Below, in pieces: positions 1-7,599 of a stretch of 7,847 bases of DNA. The DNA comes from Planctomycetota bacterium. GTDB lineage: Bacteria; Planctomycetota; Brocadiia; JAJRTI01. How positions within the stretch are numbered: the stretch's first letter is position 1; each line of letters begins with the position of its first letter. The stretch spans positions 1 through 7,847 of the forward strand of contig JAJRTI010000846.1 of the NCBI GenBank assembly GCA_024278415.1, read 5' to 3'. Position numbers and translations under genes: made by a program. The notes below the pieces were generated by a model. That model was not told the DNA's origin. It saw only the letters and a list, made by a program, of their open reading frames with translations, and ran no database searches.

Positions 1-100
1 CCCTTCGGGCTGCGGTGTCCGCGAGGGGTTGCACGCAGGCGAAGAGCCGGGACGTTTGTTGTGAACCTGCCTGAATCCACTTCGAAACTGAAACTCCAGA

Positions 101-1515
101 ATGCAACGCGTTGGGATACGTACAATCAGACCTACACCCGAAGAATACGGTTTTAGCGGAGCGAGCAAGTCCTTACGCCGCTCCTCCGTCGCGTTGATGA
201 TGGACTATTTGAAGTTGATGGGTTTCAACCGCCTGGAGTTCCATCCGTACGCGTTCGGGCCGAGGGCTTACTTCCCATCCAAGGTCTTCCCGCGCCAAGG
301 TCAGATGGACGTGTTCGACGACGTCTTGCCGATCGCGCGGCGGGAGGGCATCGACGTGCTGCCCCGGGTGGATTCACTCGTGTTTTTCGACAAAGTGCTT
401 GACGACGATGCCGAGAACTTCCAGCAGGGCCGCGATGGGAAGATTCGTCGGTGCTTCGGCAAGGTGCCCGACCCGCTCAGACCGCGTGTGCAGAAGCTGC
501 TCTTGGATGTGCTTCGCGACATGTTGGATCGCACTGGCGCGCGCCGCCACAGGAGGCAGGCGACTCAAAATGGGACGTCGCTCTCTTCGAGAAGGACACG
601 GGCATCAAGGTCGAGGCGAATCCAGACGACCATCAGCATCGCTACGAATGGCTCCGCGCCCACGCCTGGGAGAAATGGATCGCCTGGCGGTGCCGGAAAA
701 TGCACGCCTGGTGGCGCGAGGCCCGCGACCTCGTGCGTTCGTACGGCCAAGACAAGAAGCTCTTCGTCAAAACGATCATCCCCTACGACCATCACTTTCC
801 CAGCGCCGAGACCCAATGGTACGGCCGCCACGTCGATCCCCTGCTGATTCACAAGTATCACGGATTTGACCCGGCGCTCTATCGCGACGAGACCGGCATG
901 GTCGTGGAGCGCTACATTCCCATCGGCGCGGACCGCTACAATCGCGGACGCGTCCACAATTACCCCTGGTGGCACGTACCGAGCCTGGCAACTTTCTATC
1001 GCACCCGAGAGGGCACTGCGGTGGAACTGTACTTCATCTACTGGGAGCTATCGAAGCACCCTAAGGGTTTCCGCGTTGGGCCGGAGGGAGCCGCGGGTCG
1101 GGGCTTCTTTGAACCGCTAACCTTCGCCGTGCGAACGATGAACCCGTACGCGTTCACGTTCTACAACTGGCATCGCGCCACGTTGGGCCGGGAGCTGCAG
1201 CTCCGCGAATTCGCTCGGGCCTTCCGAGGCCTGCCAGCGGTTGCGCCGCGCCCATTCGACGGACGCGTGAAACCAACCCCAGACGAGCGGCTGTGGGTGC
1301 GATGGCTCGGCGACCGCCTGGCCATTGTCAACGACCGGCCGAGCCCGCAAGACATCGAACTTGACATCCCCAAACCATTGCCCGCGGGCTGGCGAGTGCG
1401 AGAACTCGCGACCAACACGACCCCTGTCCCGCCATCGCCACAGGCTCGTAGCAACACAACAGTGGCGCTCCACATGCGTGCATACGATCTGCGAGTGCTG
1501 TCGTTCGAGAAGTGA
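101..1515 (+). pseudogene. Frameshifted TIM-barrel glycosidase-like protein
   Basis: Two reading frames encode one protein of about 470 residues. The first runs from the ATG at 101 to about residue 147 (near 541). It holds an early barrel segment with LMMDYLKLMGFNRLEFHPYA, then AFGPRAYFP and DVLPIARREGIDVLPRVDSL, which looks like strands and helices of a glycosidase TIM barrel (GH20/GH10-like). From there that frame decays into Arg/Ser/Thr-rich nonsense. The continuation is in the frame one base earlier, from about 544 (PPQEAGDSKWDVALFEKDTG) to the TGA at 1513-1515. Related proteins, from memory, have a further barrel strand and loop between these parts, so the junction may be a deletion of 3n+1 bases rather than one lost base. 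No Shine-Dalgarno is seen before 101. The frame of the C-terminal part is open from the window edge to 153 with no clear homology, so the true 5' end could be broken too. A sequencing or assembly error is the main alternative. No catalytic residue was assigned. Confidence 0.6.
541..1515 (+). CDS. C-terminal part of glycosidase-like protein (in-frame fragment)
   Basis: This is the intact reading frame of the broken glycosidase-like gene, about 324 residues. The first two thirds carry the second half of a TIM barrel: WDVALFEKDTGIKVEA, then an aromatic-rich helix (YEWLRAHAWEKWIAWRCRKMH), IIPYDHHFP, a DPALYRDE segment, and YFIYWELSKHP followed by MNPYAFTFYNWHRATLG. The last 80 or so residues (RLWVRWLGDRLAIVNDRPSP to YDLRVLSFEK) look like the small C-terminal beta-sandwich that closes many glycosidases. 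The frame extends upstream to a GTG at 451, but that stretch overlaps the better-supported other frame, so 541 marks only where coding character begins. The role is inferred: hydrolysis of a sugar or oligosaccharide. It is convergent with the oxidoreductase gene, with 17 bp between stop codons. If translated alone it would lack half the barrel and is unlikely to be active. Confidence 0.55.
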   Translation, partial: APPQEAGDSKWDVALFEKDTGIKVEANPDDHQHRYEWLRAHAWEKWIAWRCRKMHAWWREARDLVRSYGQDKKLFVKTIIPYDHHFPSAETQWYGRHVDPLLIHKYHGFDPALYRDETGMVVERYIPIGADRYNRGRVHNYPWWHVPSLATFYRTREGTAVELYFIYWELSKHPKGFRVGPEGAAGRGFFEPLTFAVRTMNPYAFTFYNWHRATLGRELQLREFARAFRGLPAVAPRPFDGRVKPTPDERLWVRWLGDRLAIVNDRPSPQDIELDIPKPLPAGWRVRELATNTTPVPPSPQARSNTTVALHMRAYDLRVLSFEK

Positions 1516-1532
1516 AACCCCCACGCGAAACG

Positions 1533-2723
1533 CTACTTGGGGCCGTCGCCCCAGTCCGGCGTCTCCAGCAGTTCGCCACCTTTCATGGCCGACTCGTGCG
1601 CGACAAGCCCCGGCGCGAGGTAGCGCGCCGCCTGCCACACGTTGTTGGGCGGCGTCTCGCCCGCCACGCAGGCCCTGACGAAATCGTGCACCAGAAACTG
1701 GTGCGATCCGCAGTGGCCGTTGGCCAGGCCGATGAACTCCTTGGGCAGCCGATGCACCGGATGCACCTTCGCCGCGCCCTGGTGCGTCCCGTCAGAACCG
1801 GTGAGGCCCGCCATGGCCGCGTCGATTTCGCCCGCCGGCGCGCCCACGCAGGACAACTCCGACGCGAGGTCCGCGCACGTCTTCCGGTCTTTCGTCACCC
1901 ACATCTGGCCCGCCACGCTCTCCTCGTAGCTCGCCTCCGTCCCATACAGGCTCATGCCCACCGTCCCCGGGTGGCCGATGCGCCGGAACTCGCTGAACCG
2001 CGCCACGCTGCCATCGGACATACGGCACAACATCGTCTCGTTGCTGAACGGGTTTTTCCACACGTTGTCTTCACGGGCGTAGAGGTTGTCTTCATGTTCG
2101 TCCACCACGCCCATGCCGCACACGTGCGTCACGCGGGCCCCCGTGACCGACACGACCAAGCTCACCGAATGGGTGGGATAGAACATGGGCGGCATGCCGT
2201 AGTACCGTTCCCAGTCCTTGCCGTGGCGCCGTTGGTGCACCTCGTACATGCCGTGGCTGTAGTCGTGATAGTATCGCGCATCCGCCATGGCCACGCGGCC
2301 GAAATCGCCGCGGCGGAAACGCTCGCGGCAGTAGATGGCGCAGGGGTAGTAGTAACTCGTCTCGCCGAGCATGTAGATGCGGCCCGTCTCCTCCACCGTG
2401 CGAACCAACGCGTCCAGCTCTTGCAGGGTGATGGCCGGCGGCACGGCCGAATACACGTGCTTGCCGCTGCGCAACGCTTGCATCGCCTGCGGAGCGTGCA
2501 GATGGTGCTGCGTGATGATCGCAATCGCATCCACGTCCCTCTGGCATAGTTCGTCGAGCGAAGGGCACGTGTCCGCGATGCCGAACTGGTCGGCCCGTTG
2601 CTTCAGCACATCCGGCTTCAAGTCGCACAGCACGACCTTGCTCACCTCGGGATGGGCCTTGAAGAGCGGAATGAAGCAACTGGCAAACGCGCCCGCGCCG
2701 CAGACGCCGAGTTGGATGGCCAT
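1533..2723 (-). CDS. Gfo/Idh/MocA family oxidoreductase
   Basis: A 396-residue NAD(P)-dependent oxidoreductase, within the usual family range. The N-terminal Rossmann fold opens at once with IQLGVCGAGAFA (GxGxxA at residues 9-14). An acidic residue at the end of the second strand (D34 in LCDLKPD) suggests NAD rather than NADP. VDAIAIITQHHLHAPQAMQALRSGKHVY is the typical run before the signature EKP. Here that signature is replaced by A93-V94-P95 (HVYSAVPPA), so the usual lysine is absent. In the C-terminal substrate domain the family GHxxD motif appears as PTH185-SVS, keeping the histidine but not the acid. No signal peptide is seen, so it is probably cytoplasmic. The ATG at 2723 is fixed by AGGAGAG five bases upstream. 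It lies 30 bp after the lyase stop and is probably cotranscribed, which suggests oxidation or reduction of a sugar, uronate or inositol-like product. The substrate cannot be read from the sequence, and the altered motifs make ordinary dehydrogenase chemistry uncertain. Confidence 0.93.
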   Translation of the reverse strand: MAIQLGVCGAGAFASCFIPLFKAHPEVSKVVLCDLKPDVLKQRADQFGIADTCPSLDELCQRDVDAIAIITQHHLHAPQAMQALRSGKHVYSAVPPAITLQELDALVRTVEETGRIYMLGETSYYYPCAIYCRERFRRGDFGRVAMADARYYHDYSHGMYEVHQRRHGKDWERYYGMPPMFYPTHSVSLVVSVTGARVTHVCGMGVVDEHEDNLYAREDNVWKNPFSNETMLCRMSDGSVARFSEFRRIGHPGTVGMSLYGTEASYEESVAGQMWVTKDRKTCADLASELSCVGAPAGEIDAAMAGLTGSDGTHQGAAKVHPVHRLPKEFIGLANGHCGSHQFLVHDFVRACVAGETPPNNVWQAARYLAPGLVAHESAMKGGELLETPDWGDGPK

Positions 2724-2728
2724 GGGCT

Positions 2729-2735
2729 CTCTCCT
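2729..2735 (-). promoter_or_regulatory. Ribosome binding site of the oxidoreductase gene
   Basis: On the minus strand AGGAGAG lies five bases before the ATG at 2723-2721, inside the 30-bp gap after the lyase stop codon. It is a strong Shine-Dalgarno match and settles the start. A separate ribosome entry site in so short a gap fits a second operon gene. Confidence 0.8.
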
Positions 2736-2753
2736 GATTCGCTTCTCGCGAGG

Positions 2754-5700
2754 CTATCGCAAAGTTCGTTCGGTTCGGCCGACGCCGACGTCGAAGCTCA
2801 CGACCCGGCCATTGATACGGAGCCGCACGCGCGTCTTCACCTTCGCTTCCACATCGACGCGGCCGTTGCTCCACGCGAGCGTGACCGGCGCGGCGGCCTC
2901 CACGAGCGGCTTCCCGTCGCACAGCAGGCGCGTGCCTTGTTCGAGCGCGAACGCTTCGACGCGGCCGGCGCGTTTGCAGACGTACGCCCGCGCGCCTCGC
3001 CCGGTCAGCGCTCCAGCGGCGAGCTGGCCGTCGCGGATGGCAAACGCGACGACATACTCGCGGTCGTCCGCGTTCACGCTTAGGCCCGCGCGGCCGGCGC
3101 ACAGGGCCACACGCGGCGCGGCCGCGTGCAAAGCCTGGGGCAAAAGAACCGTCACGAAGTTTTCCGCAGAGCGTTCGCCCTTAGGGGTGATCTTCAGCCA
3201 CTGGCCCGCGGGGAAGCCCTTCTTCGGAATCGCGACGCTGCCGTCCACGTGATGCACCACTCCGCGGCGCACCAAAAACGGCTCGGCCGCGTAGTCGATG
3301 TCCTTGGGCCGCAGCATCTGCGCGAACAACTGCGCGTTTTGGCCTGTGGCGGTGAACACTCCGTCGCCACGCGCGGCGAACGCGTTCGGCCCGTGCAGCA
3401 GCCAGTCGTAGCGCTGCGGCTTGTCCGTGGCCACCTCGTCGTAGAGCACGAGCAGCCGTCCGTCCATGAACATCGCGTGGCGCCAGAACTGCTTCAGCCC
3501 CAGGTCCTTCCAGTACGCCCGCGTCGCGTCGCCGCACACGGACACGTACCCGCGGCTGCCGAAGAAGCTGCGGATCGTCGCCAACTCGTCGCGCTTGAGC
3601 TTGCGGTGGAACCACGTCGTGCCCTCGCCCACCTGCCCGCGGCCGTCCACGAGCAGCGTGTTGTGCTCCTGCGTCAGCTTGTAGCGCGAGTAGCCGGGGT
3701 CTGACACGAGGTATTCGCCGCGGCTGAAGAGCATGAAGTGGTTCTGGTCCTGATGCGCGTGGCCGTAGCCGGTCGCGCTGTATTCGAACGCGTGGTGCCC
3801 CATGGGCGGGCCGCAGCGGAACACGAAGCAGGTCGCGTCCTTGGTCCAGTCGGACCGCGCGATGACCATCTCCAGATCCTTGAAGTAGCGCCACGTGGGC
3901 AGGTCGCCCGGTGACCGCGCGGCCACCGTGGGGTCGTACCACAGCAGCGACCACATCGCGTTACGGCTGCTTGCACGGAATTGCTTCTCGAACTCGCGGC
4001 CAAGCCACTGGAAGTGGCCGTTGCGGTATTGCGACGCGTAGCGGAACGCGATGTGGCTCGAATCGCCGCCCTTGTCGGGGTTGTCGCCGAAGTTGGCCAC
4101 GTGCTTCCCGTCGGGCATGAGCGTATAGAGGAAGCAATACCCGTTGTTGCGCAGCCAAGGATGGTCGTAGAGCGATTCGCCCGACGACTGGTAGAGCAGT
4201 TCGAGGTAGCGCAGCAGCCACTCCACGCCGTAACGCATGTACATGTGGAAGCCTTCGGGCGTAGCGCCGTCGGGCCCGTGGATCGCGAGGATCTTCTCGA
4301 ACGCGAACCGTGCGTGGTCGAGCCACCGCTGAGCCTCGGGCGTGTCCTCGTAGATCGCGGCCGCGGCGATCGCGAGGCCGCAGGTCTTGATCCAGAGGTG
4401 GTTGTTCGCGTCGCCGGGGCGCTTCAGGTTGCGGCCAATCGAGCGGAACATGACGCGGCATTGGCGCTGGATCGCGGCGAGAGCGAAACGGCGCTCCGAC
4501 GGCATGAGGTAGTCGTAGAGTTGGTCGTACGCGAGGCCCGCGCCTGAGAGCGCGTGGCCGTGCACGAGGTCGGGCCGCCGCGAGTCCCACAGCTTCTCCG
4601 CGCACACGCCGAGCAGGTAGCGCTTGGCGAACTCCGCGTGCAGGTCGTCGCGGCTGAGCGCGTACGCGAGCGCGTGCTGCCCCATCATGGTGCCGGTGCT
4701 TCGGCCCGCGGGCGCGACGTTGCCGCTGCTGGAGCCGCGCAGCGTGAGCAAGGGCAGGTAGTCGCGGCGCACCGTGCGCAGGTTGCACTCCTCCGCGCGG
4801 CGCCACGCGCCCGCGTGCGTCGTCGCGAGCCGCGCGGCCCAGAGCTGGCGGGCCGCGTCCGTCACGTAGAGCCGCGGATGCCGGCGCAGCCACCTTGGCC
4901 GCAGTTTCACAGCGAACTGCTTCAAAATGCTCCCGTCGACCGTGTCGAGCACGGCCTTCTTCGGGTCGAACGGTTTGCCTTGCCACGTGATGCTGCGCTT
5001 CCGTTTCATCGCCTCAGTGCGCTGTTGCGCGTCGCGGCGGAAGTCCGCGAGCACGCGCGCGCGTGTTTGCTTCAGCCACGCCTGCTGCGCTTTGTCCGTG
5101 AGCCACGCCGGCGCGGCCGCGCGCACGCCCGGCTCGTCGAGCCACAGGAACGTGTACGTCTCGTCGCCGTCGCGGGACGACGTCGCGAGCACCTTGAAGC
5201 ATTCGTCGAGGAACCACGCGGCCTGCGGATCGCGCAGCCGCGAGGCCATCCACGCAGCGACCATGCGATGCGGCTGATAACGGAACACGGTATACGCCGC
5301 GTTCAGCGCACGACCCTCGGGCGTGGACTGGGCGTAGGCGAGCAGCAGCCTCGTGAAGATCCCGCGCCAATCCACGTCCAGCCCGCGCCCGCCGCGCTGG
5401 CGCAACGCTTCCTCGAGCAGCAGCATGTGCGCGAGTGCGGTGTCGTCGAGAACCTTGCTGAGGCCTGCTTTCACGCACGCGGCGAGCTTCGTCCGGCTCG
5501 CGGTGACCCATTCGGCATCGTCGAGCGCGAGCCCGACCAGACCGAGCACGCTCGCGGCGACCGGCGACGCGTCCTTCGCCAATCGCTGTCCTGTCGCGCG
5601 GAGGGCTTGCTTGATGGCCTTGCGCTCCGCGTCCGTGCAAAACGCGTCCGCCCAGTTCGCGCCGATCACGACCGCCTTGGTCAAGTACGCGAGACGCTGT

Positions 5701-7244
5701 GGATCGCCGGCGAGGCACTCGGGCAGTGCGCGGGCGATGGACAGCGTGGTCTCCGCAGCCAAGTGGCCGTACGAGTCCTCGCCGGTGAGCAGGTAGGCCA
5801 TGGCGAGCCGGTCGATGACCTTCGCGGCCTGCCGCGCGTGCGTGGTTTTGCATTGCGACCACTGATATTCGTTCGGGCGCCAGGTCTCCATGTATCGGTT
5901 GGCGAGCACGAGGAGGCGGTCGTTGAAGATCGCCTTCCCCTTCGGCCCGCGCAGCTTGCGCTGGAGCGTTTCGGGCGTCGCGCTGCCAAGGAAGAAGCCG
6001 AACCCCTCGCGGTAGGGCATGCGCGCCTGTCGTATGGGCTGCGCGTCGAACGGCTTCTTGATGAGCGCGGCCGGCAGCACCTCGCCCGCCGCGCGCTTTG
6101 GCCGGCCCTTGGCCGCGGGGCCGAACGTCAGCTCGCCGCACTCGGCCGCGTTCATCCGATCGGCCATGCTGTTCCACGCGAGGATCGACGAGCGCCGCGT
6201 CGTGCCGAACCGCGTGTCGCTATCGTAGAGGCAAGTCTCGAACCCGACGGTCTTGCCCTGTTGGGGTTTCAACTCCGGCCAACGCCGCGTGTCGATCGCG
6301 AATTCGAGCACGTATCCGAACTTCGTTTTCCGCACCGCGCGGGCCACCTTTGCGCTGGGTCCGCGGACGCGCATGACCTGCGGTGCGATCTTCTTGAAAT
6401 CGCCCGACGTTACGATGCACGCGTACGCGTAAGGCGTTTTGCCGCGGCGATTGGGGATCGATGGCGCGAAGTTCAGCAGCACGCCGTCGCCTTCCTGGAG
6501 CATCTTGGGCCCCGGCCGCGAGTTGCGGCACACGTCGTCTTGCACGACCACCGCAACGTAGACATGCGACGCGTCCCACTTGAGATAGGCCGCGGCCGAC
6601 GCGTCGGTCGGGCCATAGTAGTGCTTGGCCGCGTGCACGAAGTCGCGCTCGCCCATCACGAGCCCGGCCGCGGCGTCCACGTCGCGCCAGTCGTCGAGCC
6701 GGCCGTCGATGACGATGGGCTTGTCGGCTTGGAACGCGGTCGCCTTTTTGTATTCCGTGCGCGTCATGGGCGTGGGCGGCAACTCCACTGGCGTGATCTC
6801 GACCGCGTCGATACGCGTGGGCTCCCGTGCGGCGATCCAGAGGCGCTGCTTGCCTGGCTTCTTAATGACCGCTTTCGCCTCGTCCCACACCCAGGCTTTG
6901 TACACGCCCGCACGCATGGTGAACATGCGCCACGGCTCGTCGTTCAGGCGCCAGTAGAACGAGTCCGAGCCCCGGCCCTCGATGCGGTAGCGCACGTTGA
7001 TGAGGCACATGCGCTCGGGCATGTCGAAGTCGACGGCCATGTGCGCTTGGATCGGCTGATCGAGCTTCATGGGACCCTTTGGCAGGAAGACGTACGCGTT
7101 GCTCGACGCGTCGGCAGCGAAGCGCGTCTCGGGCCGCGCTCCGACGATGATTGGGAAGCGTTCGGCTTCGATGCGAATCGTTTTTGGCGCAGAAGGCGTT
7201 GCGGCAGGCAACATTAGACACACGATGACAGCGAGGTATGACAT
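2754..7244 (-). CDS. Secreted multidomain heparinase II/III-type polysaccharide lyase
   Basis: A 1496-residue protein, about twice the usual length for this family. Residues 1-19 form a signal peptide (hydrophobic LAVIVCLMLPAA, likely cut after TPSA), so the product is exported. Residues about 22-150 look like a CBM6/35-type beta-sandwich (TIRIEAERF, GRGSDSFYWRLND). Residues about 170-375 look like a CBM9-type domain (IDGRLDDW at 179-186, KWDASHVYVAVVVQDD). A helical region from about 410 to 715 resembles a degenerate toroid. A second toroid starts at H789 (HPRLYVTDAARQLW) and carries NNH (947-949) and EGFHMYMRY (997-1005), the Asn-His and Tyr expected for beta-elimination. From about 1118 to the end is the heparinase II/III beta-sandwich, with GYGHAHQDQNHF (1159-1170), GEYLVSDPGY and HNTLLVDGRGQ (1194-1204). 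The likely reaction is beta-elimination of a uronic-acid polysaccharide; the exact substrate is unknown. The ATG at 7244 is chosen over a TTG at 7262 because AAGGA lies seven bases before it. It is probably the first gene of a two-gene operon. Confidence 0.9.
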   Translation of the reverse strand: MSYLAVIVCLMLPAATPSAPKTIRIEAERFPIIVGARPETRFAADASSNAYVFLPKGPMKLDQPIQAHMAVDFDMPERMCLINVRYRIEGRGSDSFYWRLNDEPWRMFTMRAGVYKAWVWDEAKAVIKKPGKQRLWIAAREPTRIDAVEITPVELPPTPMTRTEYKKATAFQADKPIVIDGRLDDWRDVDAAAGLVMGERDFVHAAKHYYGPTDASAAAYLKWDASHVYVAVVVQDDVCRNSRPGPKMLQEGDGVLLNFAPSIPNRRGKTPYAYACIVTSGDFKKIAPQVMRVRGPSAKVARAVRKTKFGYVLEFAIDTRRWPELKPQQGKTVGFETCLYDSDTRFGTTRRSSILAWNSMADRMNAAECGELTFGPAAKGRPKRAAGEVLPAALIKKPFDAQPIRQARMPYREGFGFFLGSATPETLQRKLRGPKGKAIFNDRLLVLANRYMETWRPNEYQWSQCKTTHARQAAKVIDRLAMAYLLTGEDSYGHLAAETTLSIARALPECLAGDPQRLAYLTKAVVIGANWADAFCTDAERKAIKQALRATGQRLAKDASPVAASVLGLVGLALDDAEWVTASRTKLAACVKAGLSKVLDDTALAHMLLLEEALRQRGGRGLDVDWRGIFTRLLLAYAQSTPEGRALNAAYTVFRYQPHRMVAAWMASRLRDPQAAWFLDECFKVLATSSRDGDETYTFLWLDEPGVRAAAPAWLTDKAQQAWLKQTRARVLADFRRDAQQRTEAMKRKRSITWQGKPFDPKKAVLDTVDGSILKQFAVKLRPRWLRRHPRLYVTDAARQLWAARLATTHAGAWRRAEECNLRTVRRDYLPLLTLRGSSSGNVAPAGRSTGTMMGQHALAYALSRDDLHAEFAKRYLLGVCAEKLWDSRRPDLVHGHALSGAGLAYDQLYDYLMPSERRFALAAIQRQCRVMFRSIGRNLKRPGDANNHLWIKTCGLAIAAAAIYEDTPEAQRWLDHARFAFEKILAIHGPDGATPEGFHMYMRYGVEWLLRYLELLYQSSGESLYDHPWLRNNGYCFLYTLMPDGKHVANFGDNPDKGGDSSHIAFRYASQYRNGHFQWLGREFEKQFRASSRNAMWSLLWYDPTVAARSPGDLPTWRYFKDLEMVIARSDWTKDATCFVFRCGPPMGHHAFEYSATGYGHAHQDQNHFMLFSRGEYLVSDPGYSRYKLTQEHNTLLVDGRGQVGEGTTWFHRKLKRDELATIRSFFGSRGYVSVCGDATRAYWKDLGLKQFWRHAMFMDGRLLVLYDEVATDKPQRYDWLLHGPNAFAARGDGVFTATGQNAQLFAQMLRPKDIDYAAEPFLVRRGVVHHVDGSVAIPKKGFPAGQWLKITPKGERSAENFVTVLLPQALHAAAPRVALCAGRAGLSVNADDREYVVAFAIRDGQLAAGALTGRGARAYVCKRAGRVEAFALEQGTRLLCDGKPLVEAAAPVTLAWSNGRVDVEAKVKTRVRLRINGRVVSFDVGVGRTERTLR

Positions 7245-7251
7245 GGACGGA

Positions 7252-7256
7252 TCCTT
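7252..7256 (-). promoter_or_regulatory. Ribosome binding site deciding the lyase start
   Basis: On the minus strand AAGGA is seven bases upstream of the ATG at 7244-7242. The in-frame TTG at 7262 lies before this site, so starting there would place the Shine-Dalgarno inside the coding region and add six residues ahead of the signal peptide. The ATG is therefore preferred. Confidence 0.75.
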
Positions 7257-7262
7257 ATGCAA

Positions 7263-7599
7263 ACAGGGCTCACTGGGCGTTTTCGTACAGATGTCTTGTT
7301 ACGGCACTCTCGATGGCGTGTCAAGCCACGCGCGGGCACGACTTCCCCCAGAAATAGCGGCCTGATTCCTGGAGGGCAATACGGCCGGGCTACTTAGTGT
7401 CCGTCTCGAAAAGGTTTTTATCATATAAGCGGAGGCAGGACAATAGGTTATAAATGTGGGGTGGCAACGAAGATTGGCCCGCGGCTTGCTATGAGTGTAG
7501 TAAACATGCCGTAACACTTCAGCCGATTGCAACAGCCGTTGGCCCCATGAACGTGCGCGAGTTCGATGGACAGCGCTTCCGCTTGACGCAACGCTGTTT
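7263..7599. other. Intergenic region upstream of the lyase operon, no gene seen
   Basis: About 340 bases without a supportable gene. The part near 7400-7460 is clearly less GC-rich than the coding DNA on the left (AAAAGGTTTTTATCATATAA, GGTTATAAATG) and is the natural place for the operon promoter. A minus-strand TATGAT at 7425-7420 resembles a -10 element, but no convincing -35 stands 16-18 bases upstream and the leader would be about 175 bases, so no promoter is annotated. A 26-codon ATG frame at 7547-7627 has no Shine-Dalgarno and ends inside the repeat cluster, so it is not called. Confidence 0.5.

Noticed and set aside
1512..2549. Plus-strand 345-codon open frame opposite the oxidoreductase
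   Set aside because: It is Arg/His/Ala-rich without motifs and lies antisense to a clear Gfo/Idh/MocA protein whose frame explains the region.
4554..7217. Very long plus-strand open frame (887 codons) opposite the lyase gene
   Set aside because: The translation is dominated by Arg, Ala, Val, His and Leu with no recognisable domain, as expected for the antisense of a GC-rich gene. The minus strand carries a full, conserved multidomain protein over the same bases.
7245..7262. TTG start at 7262 for the lyase
   Set aside because: The Shine-Dalgarno AAGGA lies after it and is correctly placed for the ATG at 7244, which also puts the signal peptide at the N-terminus.
7391..7414. Insertion-sequence end (TTAGTGTCCGTCTCG)
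   Set aside because: The string looks faintly like some transposon termini, but there is no matching inverted end, no target duplication and no transposase fragment in the window.
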